64,000 nucleotides of DNA from Paenibacillus sp. MBLB1832 (GCF_032271945.1 NZ_CP130319.1:1445001-1509000); one strand, 5' to 3'; counted from the first letter of the stretch, positions 35,186 to 44,776 are shown. Notes: generated by a model from the sequence alone, not told the origin. Numbers and translations: made by a program.

Positions 35186-36334
35186 TTACTTATACTCGCT
35201 AATTAACTTACCAGCAGCGTCATAGAGCTGTGCAGTATCCTCAGACTGATCGCTCCATATCTCATTCGTCGACCATACGAAACTACGTGCATATTCTCTG
35301 AAATCAGATGTTCTGCCAATAGCACCGTCACTGCCGCTTGTAAGAAAGATATAACTGTCGGGTCCAAGTGTTATATTGTCCTTGAAGGTGTAAGCCTCTT
35401 GGCCGTTTGTACTGAGAACTCTCCAACCTTTTAGATCAATTGTTTTCTGGCTCGTGTTTTTGATTGCAACATATTCAGCGGTTCGATTGCGGGTGACAAT
35501 GGATACGTCTGAAGGTGCGGTTGCAGGCAGATTTGTAGTGACAGTAGTTTTGGCGGCAGTTAATTGTGGATCAGCAAAAATCATATTAATTAAACTTTTA
35601 CGATTCGAATTAAAGTTAATTTTTAATTCTTGGACCCCGGTGAGGTCGACATCGACTTGTTTAGGGGCTTGATCTGCAAAGATGCCAGAAATAACGAGCA
35701 GTTCTTTGCCGTCACCTATGATTTTTAATGTTCCCTCGGCAGTGCCACTCAAGGTACTTTCAGCAGCGCCAACAAGGCCAGTTAAGCGAGTGTATTTGCC
35801 AGAGATGTTGAAGGTAGCTGTTCCTCCAATTCGGTAATACGGCGGATACGGGTTGTTGTGCAAATACAAACCTAGACCTGTCGTGTACGACTTGCCATTA
35901 ATGGTGAAGGTTTTGCTTTTAGCCGTGTTATAGCCGCCAGCGTTCCAACTATTGATCGCGAGCGAGCTCGCCTCGTCCTGCTTGCTCACACTCAAGTCAG
36001 TCAAGCTTGTACCGTTTGAATCTTTAGTCGCAAGCGATTCTTGTTTTGGTTGCTGTCCAATCCAAACCGTCTCCGTCTCACTTTGCCAAGAAACTTCTTT
36101 CCCCAGTGCTTCTCCAATAAATCGCAGCGGCACATAGGTAGTTCCGTCGTAAATGAAGCCTTTCGAGCCAGAAGGTTTTTTCTCTACACCATCAAACATG
36201 TAACGTAAATTTTTGAAATAGACATCAATCTTTGTGTTTTCTGCGGCATACACGGCAGTAGCACCCATTAGTAGTAATGTGGTACATACGCCTAAAATAA
36301 ATCCTCTGATACTTGCACACTTATTTTTGTTCAA
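35186..36334 (-). CDS. Secreted protein with Cu-amine-oxidase-N, NPCBM and lamin-tail domains
   Basis: 382 residues from TTG 36334, chosen because it gives a clean signal peptide (MNKNKCASIRGF start, cleaved after VYAA) with GGGAGAGG about 10 bases upstream. An ATG 54 bases further up would add a charged leader. Residues about 30-95 are a Cu_amine_oxidN1 stalk (TYVPLRFIGEALGKEVSW). About 120-250 is an NPCBM-like carbohydrate-binding domain (GLGLYLHNN, LTGLVGA). About 270-380 is a lamin-tail domain (AEYVAIKNTS, DLKGWRVLS). It is probably a wall or glycan-binding surface protein, encoded 21 bases before the leucine-rich-repeat gene. Confidence 0.85.
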   Translation of the reverse strand: MNKNKCASIRGFILGVCTTLLLMGATAVYAAENTKIDVYFKNLRYMFDGVEKKPSGSKGFIYDGTTYVPLRFIGEALGKEVSWQSETETVWIGQQPKQESLATKDSNGTSLTDLSVSKQDEASSLAINSWNAGGYNTAKSKTFTINGKSYTTGLGLYLHNNPYPPYYRIGGTATFNISGKYTRLTGLVGAAESTLSGTAEGTLKIIGDGKELLVISGIFADQAPKQVDVDLTGVQELKINFNSNRKSLINMIFADPQLTAAKTTVTTNLPATAPSDVSIVTRNRTAEYVAIKNTSQKTIDLKGWRVLSTNGQEAYTFKDNITLGPDSYIFLTSGSDGAIGRTSDFREYARSFVWSTNEIWSDQSEDTAQLYDAAGKLISEYK

Positions 36335-36428
36335 TTCTTTTCTGCCTCTCCCTGTATTATCCAAATCAACCAATATGGTATCAGTAATCATTCCGTAAGT
36401 AAATCGTTTTCTACTTACGAACAAGCGA

Positions 36429-36581
36429 AAACACAAAAGCCCCCGAATCCCTCTGAGAGGGGCGGTGGCTTACATGGATCCCTTTGCTGGTGACGGAATC
36501 AGATCTTTAATTCCCCAAGCTTAATCAGTTCTACAACCGCTTGTGAACGACCCTTGACATTTAACTTTTGCATGACATTCG
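36429..36581. repeat. Left direct repeat (att-like) with gerE 3' relic
   Basis: It matches 49244-49397 with one single-base indel and three substitutions. The coding part, read on the minus strand, ends at TGA 36499-36501 and keeps the GerE C-terminal sequence. All three substitutions inside it are synonymous. Homology fades leftward of codon HIxNV, at about 36582-36590. Confidence 0.92.
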
Positions 36582-36590
36582 CAATGTGTT
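36499..36590 (-). pseudogene. gerE 3'-end relic
   Basis: This encodes the last ~30 residues of GerE (HIANVMQKLNVKGRSQAV and onward to GELKI) with no start or upstream helix. It is probably the original chromosomal 3' end, displaced by island integration. Confidence 0.88.
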
Positions 36591-36610
36591 TTGAAAAACA
36601 AATATGTGTA

Positions 36611-36655
36611 GTAAATGAAGGCCGCTCCTTGCGTGAGGAGCGATCATTTATGTTT
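36611..36655 (+). terminator. Hairpin at the left island junction
   Basis: A compound stem pairs AAATGA/TCATTT (36613-36618 with 36644-36649) and CGCTCCT/AGGAGCG (36623-36629 with 36636-36642). A weak T stretch follows. It is possibly a bidirectional terminator insulating the island. Confidence 0.55.
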
Positions 36656-36765
36656 AATACACTTCTAAAGGCTTTATTACTTCATAACTTATCATAAAGG
36701 GTTCATTTTAATCTCAATAATTTATGGGAATAATGTTGTTAATAAATGGTAAAGAAGGGATTGTC

Positions 36766-37425
36766 GTGTTGACTTATTATCAAAAGACGATACTTGCCTC
36801 TCTAATTGATTACTCATACCGAGCTGTTGAAGAACTTAAAGAGAAATACGATGTTCATCTCCTCATACGATGGAGGAGGTTGATCAAAAGGATAGAAACT
36901 AACTTTGAACTACCATTATTCTATGCAACATATTGGGATATGTCATTCAAAGATCCCCTCTGTGATAAACACGAGGAACCAGAGGTGTTAGAGGACTTGC
37001 AAAGATTCGAACTACTCAGGGAATTAATTGAGTTCTCTAAAGTGTTAGTGAAAACTGTAAGAATGAGCGACAACATGTATGATTTGAAATATGCTGTTTT
37101 TCGGTTGGTAAACGAAACACTAATTCACCAATTTGGATTGGACTACCGCAGGTACTGTAGTCAGAATCCTTTACCAATTAATATCCATTTCTTTTTAATT
37201 TCTAATGGACTACATCAAGTGCATTTGGATGATAAAGACACTATCTGGGTATTCCCTCACAATGTTAAAGAAAATGAGACATTCTATACATCGGGTATTT
37301 TTGTACACGAGGCAGAAGGATTATGTTATTTGGGGGGAGAACGGCTATTGAGCCGAATTCTTGACTATTACCGCCTCAGTATGCATGAGGTAGTACAATT
37401 TCATAAGAAGCGTAAATCGAGATAA
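36766..37425 (+). CDS. Island protein of unknown function
   Basis: 219 residues from GTG 36766, chosen because GAAGGGA lies 5 bases upstream; an ATG at 36724 has no ribosome site. I do not recognise the family. It looks soluble and mostly helical at the N terminus, with several basic residues (RWRRLIKR) and an acidic middle. There is no signal peptide, membrane segment or catalytic motif I can name. The C terminus is basic (HKKRKSR). It is the first gene inside the left repeat and has its own terminator, so it is expressed separately from the ABC-3C genes. Confidence 0.7.
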   Translation: MLTYYQKTILASLIDYSYRAVEELKEKYDVHLLIRWRRLIKRIETNFELPLFYATYWDMSFKDPLCDKHEEPEVLEDLQRFELLRELIEFSKVLVKTVRMSDNMYDLKYAVFRLVNETLIHQFGLDYRRYCSQNPLPINIHFFLISNGLHQVHLDDKDTIWVFPHNVKENETFYTSGIFVHEAEGLCYLGGERLLSRILDYYRLSMHEVVQFHKKRKSR

Positions 37426-37462
37426 TGCCATGGGCATAGCCGCCTGTAGGCATTTTTTTTAT
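37424..37462 (+). terminator. Terminator after the unknown island gene
   Basis: ATGCC (37425-37429) pairs with GGCAT (37449-37453), with inner pairing possible, and is followed by a run of eight T. Confidence 0.7.
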
Positions 37463-37544
37463 TTAAATCGCGGAAAATGCAGGAAAAAACTAGAAAAAGT
37501 CGAATAATTTTAGCTTATTATGATATAAGGCAAAGGGTGTTGAA

Positions 37545-38969
37545 ATGACTACTACAGGGACTATTGAATTTACCCCATACCACAGTGCAATCCCGAGCTG
37601 GAGCGGCTATCAATATCAAGGTAAAGTTGCACTCAATGTTGTTCTTGATTACATACTCAAAATTAGCCCAGCTGATTATGATAATTACCAGCTTGAGCTG
37701 GAATGGTATGAAGATTTTTGTATTTTGAATGGAGGGGATTACGTATCCATTCATCAGGTGAAGTCGTACAAGGCTCATACTCTAAGTGAATACAAAGATG
37801 CCATTTGGAATTTACTAGGAAAAACACTTCTTAACTCATGTGATGAGTGTTATCTTCATTCAACAACAGAGATCGAGTCGGAAGAGTCGATCAAGAAAAG
37901 ATTATTAAAACTAGACCCACCTCCGACTCCAAAGGAACCCAAAGACCCACCGAAAAGTCCGAAAATTAAAAATTATTCACCCTGGCATTACTTCAACATG
38001 GTAACGTCATCTGGGGCGTATGAAGAATCTTTTGCAAAATTCTCAAAATATACATACTCGGCTTCAAAAAGTTATTGTCCTCTATCCGAATTGGAAAGTG
38101 AAATATTTGATCGTTTAAAACAATATTACGGTAAAAAGGGCAGTCATTACACACAACTACAGCTGGATGTGGTTTACCATTACCTCTTAGGTGAAGTTGA
38201 TAAAAATATCACTCGCAGGCACATAAAAGAGCAAAGCGAAAGCGAAGATGGAGATGTACAGATTCCTGATCGGATAAGTTTTAGAAAAATTATTGAAGTG
38301 CTTGAATGTAATTGGGAAGAACCATCAGAGGAGTATGTGATACTTCAACTTAGAAGAGAATTTCATAGTATTTGCGATAAGTTGTCTGAGGAGCTCCTTC
38401 TAAATATGAAGGAGGATCAGGATATGAGTGGACTTGAAGATTTGTATAAAGTAGAAGAATATATTCGTACAATTGGGTCTCTAAATAACCATGAATTTTT
38501 CACTTTTTGCCAAATGGTTACTCCTCATATTCATATCAATAAAGCTAATGATGAAGCATACAGAAAGCTTGTTCCAGAATCAGGAATAGTGGTTCTTGTA
38601 ACTGCTTTTTATGAGATTAAACAAAAAATGAACTCGAATGAGTACAAATATATTGTACAAGATCAATCGAAAAATACAGTTTATTTACCAACAACTCTTA
38701 AACTTGATGTAGGAAAAATTAGAAGAAATGAAGATAGGTTGAAGTCAGCAATTGCAAGTGAAATTTTGAGTAACGCTGCAATTCGAAATAATTTATATGA
38801 GATTGAAGTCATGATAACTGAAAATTTTAATTCAGAATCGCTCGTTCAAGCCGCTAATAAATTTACAGATATTGATGATGATGCTGATGCCAAAAGTGAT
38901 GATAAGATTACGAAAATAAAAAGGATTCGTTTAATTGACATTAACACTGCAAAAGGGGAACTGAACTAA
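37545..38969 (+). CDS. ABC-3C-like system effector: nuclease-like N terminus and C-terminal tether domain
   Basis: 474 residues with an AAAGGGTG ribosome site. Near the N terminus, GYQYQGKVAL (about 20-29), ELEWYEDFCI (about 51-60) and VSIHQVKS (about 67-74) follow the pattern of the restriction-endonuclease fold seen in DUF4297/Cap4-like nucleases (acidic residue, then QxK). The last ~200 residues, rich in charged helices, are where ABC-three-component effectors carry their shared C-terminal domain. The TAA stop overlaps the ATG of the next gene by one base. I infer a toxin-like DNA nuclease held by the two partners encoded behind it. The nuclease call rests on short motifs only. Confidence 0.7.
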   Translation: MTTTGTIEFTPYHSAIPSWSGYQYQGKVALNVVLDYILKISPADYDNYQLELEWYEDFCILNGGDYVSIHQVKSYKAHTLSEYKDAIWNLLGKTLLNSCDECYLHSTTEIESEESIKKRLLKLDPPPTPKEPKDPPKSPKIKNYSPWHYFNMVTSSGAYEESFAKFSKYTYSASKSYCPLSELESEIFDRLKQYYGKKGSHYTQLQLDVVYHYLLGEVDKNITRRHIKEQSESEDGDVQIPDRISFRKIIEVLECNWEEPSEEYVILQLRREFHSICDKLSEELLLNMKEDQDMSGLEDLYKVEEYIRTIGSLNNHEFFTFCQMVTPHIHINKANDEAYRKLVPESGIVVLVTAFYEIKQKMNSNEYKYIVQDQSKNTVYLPTTLKLDVGKIRRNEDRLKSAIASEILSNAAIRNNLYEIEVMITENFNSESLVQAANKFTDIDDDADAKSDDKITKIKRIRLIDINTAKGELN

Positions 38970-39694
38970 TGTTAAGGTTAATCAAAAGAATATTCGAGGA
39001 AAATAACTACCAAATTCGCTTATTAGAGCCAGAAGAAACGATAATTCTTGCTTCAGATTCTACAAGAGCAAGTTATTATTTAACAATATTTTTAGATAGC
39101 ACTGAGTTTGATAAGACCAGCGTCGAACAGTTAAACGACTATTACGGTATTGTTAAGGGGTTAGAAGAAGGTTATGAACCCCAAATGGATAAAAATCTTT
39201 CAATGTTGATTTGTGTGAAAAGAACTCAATCTGGGGTAGACACTGCGGAGAATAAAAGAATATTTGATATTGAAGAAGATCCTTATCTTTTTAAGAAGTA
39301 CGTTTTGACATACACTGATCACCAACTGGATATGGCACTCCAAAAAACAGATGATCATGGTGTAATGTCGTACCTACATTCACTCCTAAATGACGAAATT
39401 GCATTTCAGGAACATAAGCAATCACCGAATAGTGAATCAGAATATAATTTAGTAAGTAAGCTATTTATCAAGTTGCCATTTCTCGATTTAACAAAGAGGA
39501 ATAGAGAAATCTCAAGTTTAAAGGATACGATAACGAGATCTCTTAGTCCCGAATTGCTCCAATTACGCAATGATTTGCTCAAGCTGAACATCATTACCGT
39601 TGAAGATGCTGAGGGCGATATAGTGCATCAATCTGCTGATGCAGAGACGTTACGAACAAGGCTTTTGGAATACATAGGAATGGGTGTTGAATAA
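38969..39694 (+). CDS. ABC-3C-like system middle component
   Basis: 241 residues, starting on the last base of the previous stop and ending immediately before the ATPase start, so three genes form one coupled unit. Size, acidity and position between effector and SMC-like ATPase match the small middle component of ABC-three-component systems. No catalytic motif is visible. It probably links the ATPase sensor to the effector. The assignment is mainly from gene order. Confidence 0.65.
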   Translation: MLRLIKRIFEENNYQIRLLEPEETIILASDSTRASYYLTIFLDSTEFDKTSVEQLNDYYGIVKGLEEGYEPQMDKNLSMLICVKRTQSGVDTAENKRIFDIEEDPYLFKKYVLTYTDHQLDMALQKTDDHGVMSYLHSLLNDEIAFQEHKQSPNSESEYNLVSKLFIKLPFLDLTKRNREISSLKDTITRSLSPELLQLRNDLLKLNIITVEDAEGDIVHQSADAETLRTRLLEYIGMGVE

Positions 39695-42079
39695 ATGACA
39701 AACTACACTATTGATAAGGTTCTTATAGAAAATTTTAAAGGGATCGATCACCTTCTTCTGGATTGGAGCAATGGTCAATTAATTGTGCTAGATGGACCAA
39801 ATGGTTTCGGAAAAACAACTATTTTTGATGCAATTGAATTGGCTTTAACGGGCAAGATTGATAGAATTAAAAAACCTCAGGATGCTCGTGTGGCTTATAG
39901 TGATGTTCTATTTAGTAACAATCCATCAAAAAACGTCTTAATTAAAGTGCAGCTAACCACCAATACAGGGGAAAAAGGAACAATAGTTAAATCACTCCCT
40001 ACAAGCAAAAGACTAACGGGGGTTGATAAGCAGCCAGGAAAGTGGGAAATATTTGATACATACCTCCTTGAAACATTCGATAGCTCTCTTACTAATGATA
40101 CAAAGTCAACTCAGAAAGAAGTAAGTGAAAAATTTGGAGTAGAAGAATTAGAACGCCTATATAGTCTTTTTTATTATATTCAGCAAGAAGAAAACACCTC
40201 GTTTTTAAAGAGGCCTGGGAAAGAAAGGATGGCGGAAATAAGCCGTCTATTCGACACGAAGGATGAAGTTGAGGAGAAGAAATATTTTGAAGGATTAGTT
40301 AAGTTTATTGATCAGGAAAAGAAATTAAAGTCAACTGAAATTAACAATATTAAAATTCGCTTGGAATCTTACAAAAATCATGATGGAGTCTTAAATCAAG
40401 ATGTCACTGAGTACGAATTATTGTTGGGGTACATTACCGATAAATTATGGGATCGGGAAAATCTTACTGTAAACAACAAGGAAATGCGCGATAAGTTTAT
40501 TGCTGAATTACTTTCGATTGAGGACTTTATTATCCATTTTGAGCAATTTAAATTGGCTAACTTCAATCAAAGGTTAAACAAGTATGCTGATAATAAGATC
40601 CTGCTACAATCAACTATAACCGCCGCGTCTTTTCTTGATAGATATCAGGAAATAAAGAACATGTTTGAAAAACAGAAAAAGCTACAGCGTTATTTGATGC
40701 AATTGAAGGATTATCAAAAAAGTATGTTCTCTATTAATTATGATGAGTTACATAGTGAAGTTGAGTTTGACTTAATAACGGTAAAACAAAAAGTCGAGAC
40801 AATAAGGAGTCAAGGACAAAACGTTTCCATGTTATCAAGTATTGTAAGTGAACTAAATCAAACGAGGGACAAGCTTTTAGAAAAATTGAATGATTTCCAT
40901 ACTCATCAAGGGAAATCAAAAGAAGACTGTCCTTTTTGTGGTTATGATTGGGGAGACCATGAGAGGTTACTTATTGAATTCCAAGCCAAAAAGGAGTATT
41001 TTTCTTCTTTATATGATGATTCCACAAAAGTCCAGGAGCAAGAAATAAAGGATCTTTTTCAAGTTCATTTCTCTGCTATCATTCAATGGCTAGAGGGATA
41101 CCTTTCAAATCCAGAGAACTCAGTAAGTGAAGCATTTTACACGCAATTAGAAAACGGATATCGGTATGAGAAAGAAATAGCTCTTTTTTTGGACTTCTGT
41201 GCACTGAACAACATCGATCTTTCGACACACACTAACAATCAATTTAATATTCCTCTGGAGAATTTGGAGTTTGCAGTTGAAAATTTTTCAAACCAACTTC
41301 GTGGTAGAAAGTATGTCATTGAAGAAGGATATGCTGAGTTCGATGAAAAGTTCTTAACTTTTCAAACATTATTTCAAGAGAACTTTAATGGGCTTGAGGC
41401 TAACGTAGCAAAAGTAAATGTCGAGGCAGTTGAACGTAAAAAACGTTACATTGATTATCAATTTTTCAATCAGAATGAAGCGAAAAAAGTAGAGGATGAA
41501 ACGCTGCTTTACAAAATCAATGAAGATTTTGTTAAACTAACTAAACAATCGGAACAACTTAAACAGATAATTGAAACCTACGACTCCTCCATAAAAAAAC
41601 ATTGGAAGAAGATAATGGTGGATATTGAGGTCCCGTTCTATATCTACAGTGGAAAAATAATGCAGAATTATCAAAGGGGATTAGGTTTATTTATTAAGGA
41701 GAAGGTTGAAGCGGAAAGTATAGTTTTTGTTTCAGACAATGCTTCGGATCATGATGCGTTAAATTTTTTGAGCTCAGGTCAGCTATCGGCACTTGTCATA
41801 TCTTTCACTCTATCCCTAAACAAAGTTTATGGAAATAAAGATCTAGGTGTTTTATTAATTGATGACCCTGTTCAGTCCATGGATGAAATTAATATGGCCT
41901 CTCTAACAGAACTTCTTAGAAATGACTTTCAGCATAAGCAAATTATTATATCTACTCATGAAGACTATGTATCGAGATACTTGCAATACAAGTTCAGTAA
42001 ATATGGGTTTCAGACTCTCAGTTTTAATATGAGGGAAGAATCACATCTCAAAATCTTGAATCAAGGGTATACTGGATAA
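39695..42079 (+). CDS. SMC/RecF-like ABC ATPase of the ABC-3C-like system
   Basis: 794 residues. Walker A GPNGFGKTT lies at about 34-42, with a typical ENFKGI start. Long coiled-coil segments flank a zinc-hook-like CPFCGYDWG at about 412. The ABC signature LSSGQLSA is near 693, Walker B LLIDDPVQSMDE near 719 and an H-loop STHEDY near 752. This is the architecture of AAA_23/SMC-type ATPases used as DNA sensors in defence systems. It follows the middle component with no gap. By family precedent it would detect unusual DNA or DNA ends and release the nuclease effector. Confidence 0.88.
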   Translation: MTNYTIDKVLIENFKGIDHLLLDWSNGQLIVLDGPNGFGKTTIFDAIELALTGKIDRIKKPQDARVAYSDVLFSNNPSKNVLIKVQLTTNTGEKGTIVKSLPTSKRLTGVDKQPGKWEIFDTYLLETFDSSLTNDTKSTQKEVSEKFGVEELERLYSLFYYIQQEENTSFLKRPGKERMAEISRLFDTKDEVEEKKYFEGLVKFIDQEKKLKSTEINNIKIRLESYKNHDGVLNQDVTEYELLLGYITDKLWDRENLTVNNKEMRDKFIAELLSIEDFIIHFEQFKLANFNQRLNKYADNKILLQSTITAASFLDRYQEIKNMFEKQKKLQRYLMQLKDYQKSMFSINYDELHSEVEFDLITVKQKVETIRSQGQNVSMLSSIVSELNQTRDKLLEKLNDFHTHQGKSKEDCPFCGYDWGDHERLLIEFQAKKEYFSSLYDDSTKVQEQEIKDLFQVHFSAIIQWLEGYLSNPENSVSEAFYTQLENGYRYEKEIALFLDFCALNNIDLSTHTNNQFNIPLENLEFAVENFSNQLRGRKYVIEEGYAEFDEKFLTFQTLFQENFNGLEANVAKVNVEAVERKKRYIDYQFFNQNEAKKVEDETLLYKINEDFVKLTKQSEQLKQIIETYDSSIKKHWKKIMVDIEVPFYIYSGKIMQNYQRGLGLFIKEKVEAESIVFVSDNASDHDALNFLSSGQLSALVISFTLSLNKVYGNKDLGVLLIDDPVQSMDEINMASLTELLRNDFQHKQIIISTHEDYVSRYLQYKFSKYGFQTLSFNMREESHLKILNQGYTG

Positions 42080-42263
42080 AGTTTTAGTATTGATGAATCC
42101 ATATTTCTAAAAAGTTCTCCAACCAATTGCTGAGAAGTATTTCATGTACAAGGCATATTCAAAATTTTAAACCTACAACACGATGCTGAGGGTTTCTTTT
42201 TTTAAAATTCAATTTACTATCTGCTATGAGCAAGTACGGAATTTGGATGTGGGGGGCCCCTTT

Positions 42264-43568
42264 ATGGATATTGCTAAGTACGAAGGTAAGCAAATGAATA
42301 TTATTTCTGAGATAAGTAAATATAGTGATGCGATGAAAGAATCTATCATTGACAAGTTGCGTAAGATCGCTGAAAAAGGTGCAATGACATGCCCATTCTG
42401 TGATGAAAAACTTATTCTTAGAGCTGGTGATATACGCGGCGTCCATTTCGCTCATATCCGTGGAAAGACTTGTTTAGAATCAAGTGCTTATGACACATAT
42501 TCCAATCAAGTAAAACGTGAAAGTCAGAAACATTCGGTTATCAAAGAGCTTATTTATGATGAACTCAAAACGCAAGAAAAGATAAAACCTGACTTAAAAG
42601 TAGAGTATGGGTATAAAGAAAAAGCAAAAGAAAATTGGAAGTATTACCCTGATATCTATTTGAATAAAAATGGTAAGGAGTATGCAGTTTCAATCGTTAC
42701 AAATGTATACAAAATAGGTGACGAAAATGTTGTGAAAGTGATTGAAAAGCGAAATAAATATTTTACTAATAAAGGTTTAGAAATTGTATGGTTTATTGAA
42801 GATCGAGAGCTTGCCGATGATCTTTCAAATCGGGTGATCCATTTGTGGGAAGCTGAACGGAATTTAACGGTAAAGACCAATGCAGACACTCAATGGGACC
42901 AGTTCTTACTAAATCTAATTATGAATTACTCAGCGTATGATTTGTTTGAAGTATTAAACTATCACAAACGATCATCTCTAAGTATTGATGTACGAAGTTT
43001 GTATTATGTGCATTCTGTTGGTGAAGAGATTACGTTCTCTGTATACAGACTTATACTTGATGAGGCTAAAGCTCCTTTTAGGGCATTTGCAGTTAACGAA
43101 GGTTATAAAATGAACATTTCAAAAGCTTTGCTTATTCAGGATGCCATTCAATTAAGTGATCATGAACATGATAGTAAGGATAAGGAGTTATTTAGAAATA
43201 AGTTCATTTCGAACTTAAAAGATTTTGAACTTAAACGGCAGCAAGAGGAGGACAAAGAGACTAAGTATGTTCCTTATCAAGATTACATTAATATCCAAAG
43301 AGAACAAGCAACCGAACAGATCAAGAATGAAGTTGAATATTGGGTAAGTAATGATTTCGATGTTGTTGAGCATAAATATAAACTTGAGCGATTTACCATT
43401 AATTCTGGTGAAGCTAAAAATTTATTTTTCTTCTTAAAGAGGTATCGAAATGATTTAAATGATTACGGATTCAATGTATTAATGTTTAAAAAATTAGCAA
43501 GACAAGCACTTGGAGCTATTTCGGAGGCACCTACGAGAGAGTGGTTAGTCGAGATTGATGAGTTGTAA
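42264..43568 (+). CDS. CoiA-like zinc-motif protein with nuclease-like domain
   Basis: 434 residues from ATG 42264, with TGGGGGG about 9 bases upstream; an in-frame ATG at 42183 lacks a site. CPFCDEKL (about 43) followed by HFAHIRGKTC (about 62) is the zinc-binding N-terminal motif of CoiA competence proteins and related phage or defence nucleases. After it, YYPDIYLNKNGKEYAVSIVT resembles a PD-(D/E)xK core (D, then E-x-A). The C-terminal half is helical and unassigned. It is followed after 19 bases by a PLD-type nuclease, so the two probably act together. A role in defence is inferred from the island context. Confidence 0.7.
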   Translation: MDIAKYEGKQMNIISEISKYSDAMKESIIDKLRKIAEKGAMTCPFCDEKLILRAGDIRGVHFAHIRGKTCLESSAYDTYSNQVKRESQKHSVIKELIYDELKTQEKIKPDLKVEYGYKEKAKENWKYYPDIYLNKNGKEYAVSIVTNVYKIGDENVVKVIEKRNKYFTNKGLEIVWFIEDRELADDLSNRVIHLWEAERNLTVKTNADTQWDQFLLNLIMNYSAYDLFEVLNYHKRSSLSIDVRSLYYVHSVGEEITFSVYRLILDEAKAPFRAFAVNEGYKMNISKALLIQDAIQLSDHEHDSKDKELFRNKFISNLKDFELKRQQEEDKETKYVPYQDYINIQREQATEQIKNEVEYWVSNDFDVVEHKYKLERFTINSGEAKNLFFFLKRYRNDLNDYGFNVLMFKKLARQALGAISEAPTREWLVEIDEL

Positions 43569-43587
43569 AAATTCAAATTGAGGAAGG

Positions 43588-44769
43588 GTGATTAATATTT
43601 CGATAAGTTTAATTACTGTTGATTTATTTGACCAATTCAATGAATTGCTATCAGCTACAGAGCATGAAATTAATATCATTTCTCCCTTTATAGGGCTACA
43701 AACAGCAACGATCTTAGCAGAATGGTTAAACAAAAACCAAAAAGTAACATGCAATTTAATTACACGCTTTTATCGAGAAGAGTTTATCGAGCAGGTAAGT
43801 AGTGTATATGGCTTAGAAAAACTACTCCAGGCAGGTGCTAATATCTATGCTGTGATTGATTTACATTCAAAATTATATATTTTTGATTCTCATTCTTCTA
43901 TATTAGGGTCAGCAAATTTTACCCACGGTGGATTTTTTTCTAATCATGAGATCTCCGTGCTGTTCAATGACGAACCAGATATATCGGCTAGATGTATCGA
44001 ATGTTGTAATGATTTATTAAGCAGACTTCAAGGAGTCAAGGATGCAATTGTAACGCAAGAATGGATTGATGAAGAAAAGGAGAATATTAGAAAAACTGCT
44101 CCTTTGAGAAAAGATAAAACTGTGCAATATTCAAATGGGTTTAGAAGAGGTGTTGTCCTTAGTAAAATTGTTAAGCAGGATCAATTTGAAGATTTACTCA
44201 ACTTCTCGAATAATCAACCTCTTTCAGGAACCTGGCTCAAGTTTGAAGGGACAGGAGATGATCGAATTGCAAATAATATTAATTATCTAGAAATGAAAGG
44301 AGAACGAAAAAGAGATTTAAATCAATCCTTTTTTCCATTAAGACCGAGTGGAATTCAAAAGGGTGACACTCTTTTTTTGACTCTTGTTAGCTATGATGAA
44401 AAGAATGTACCAACTCCTTTAATTGTTGGTTATACAGAGACAAATGGTTACGATTCTAGGAACACTGCAAATCCATCCGATATTAAGAAAATGCCGTGGA
44501 AGGAACGCTTTCCACACTATATTGAATTCTCAAAAGGAAAAGCAATCAATGCACCTATAAAACATGGTATTAGACTTGTTTATCTTTACAATACTTTAGG
44601 GAAAAAGACGTATCCGAGTTTACAAAATAAAAATAATGTTAGTTTGAAAACACTACATAGCATGCATTTTAGGCGATCTCATATTAGAATCACAAAGGAA
44701 GCAAGTGATTACTTAACAAATGAATTAAATAAATTATTTTCTAAACATGGCTACATTGTCCTAGGTTAG
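43588..44769 (+). CDS. Phospholipase-D-type nuclease (single HKD motif)
   Basis: 393 residues from GTG 43588. HSKLYIFD (about 93) with GSANFTHGG (about 108) forms one HxK...GSxN motif of the PLD superfamily, as in NgoFVII/BfiI-like and Nuc-type nucleases, which dimerise to build an active site. The C-terminal half (about 150-393) is not recognised and may bind DNA or RNA. GAGGAAGG overlaps the start closely, leaving some doubt about the exact initiator. It ends at a strong terminator and follows the CoiA-like gene as a two-gene operon. Confidence 0.8.
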   Translation: MINISISLITVDLFDQFNELLSATEHEINIISPFIGLQTATILAEWLNKNQKVTCNLITRFYREEFIEQVSSVYGLEKLLQAGANIYAVIDLHSKLYIFDSHSSILGSANFTHGGFFSNHEISVLFNDEPDISARCIECCNDLLSRLQGVKDAIVTQEWIDEEKENIRKTAPLRKDKTVQYSNGFRRGVVLSKIVKQDQFEDLLNFSNNQPLSGTWLKFEGTGDDRIANNINYLEMKGERKRDLNQSFFPLRPSGIQKGDTLFLTLVSYDEKNVPTPLIVGYTETNGYDSRNTANPSDIKKMPWKERFPHYIEFSKGKAINAPIKHGIRLVYLYNTLGKKTYPSLQNKNNVSLKTLHSMHFRRSHIRITKEASDYLTNELNKLFSKHGYIVLG

Positions 44770-44776
44770 AAAAAAG

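Noticed and set aside
36429..36581. Direct repeat as the end of an insertion sequence
   Set aside because: The repeat is direct, not inverted, and contains part of gerE with its terminator. No transposase lies inside. Integration at a gene 3' end explains it better.
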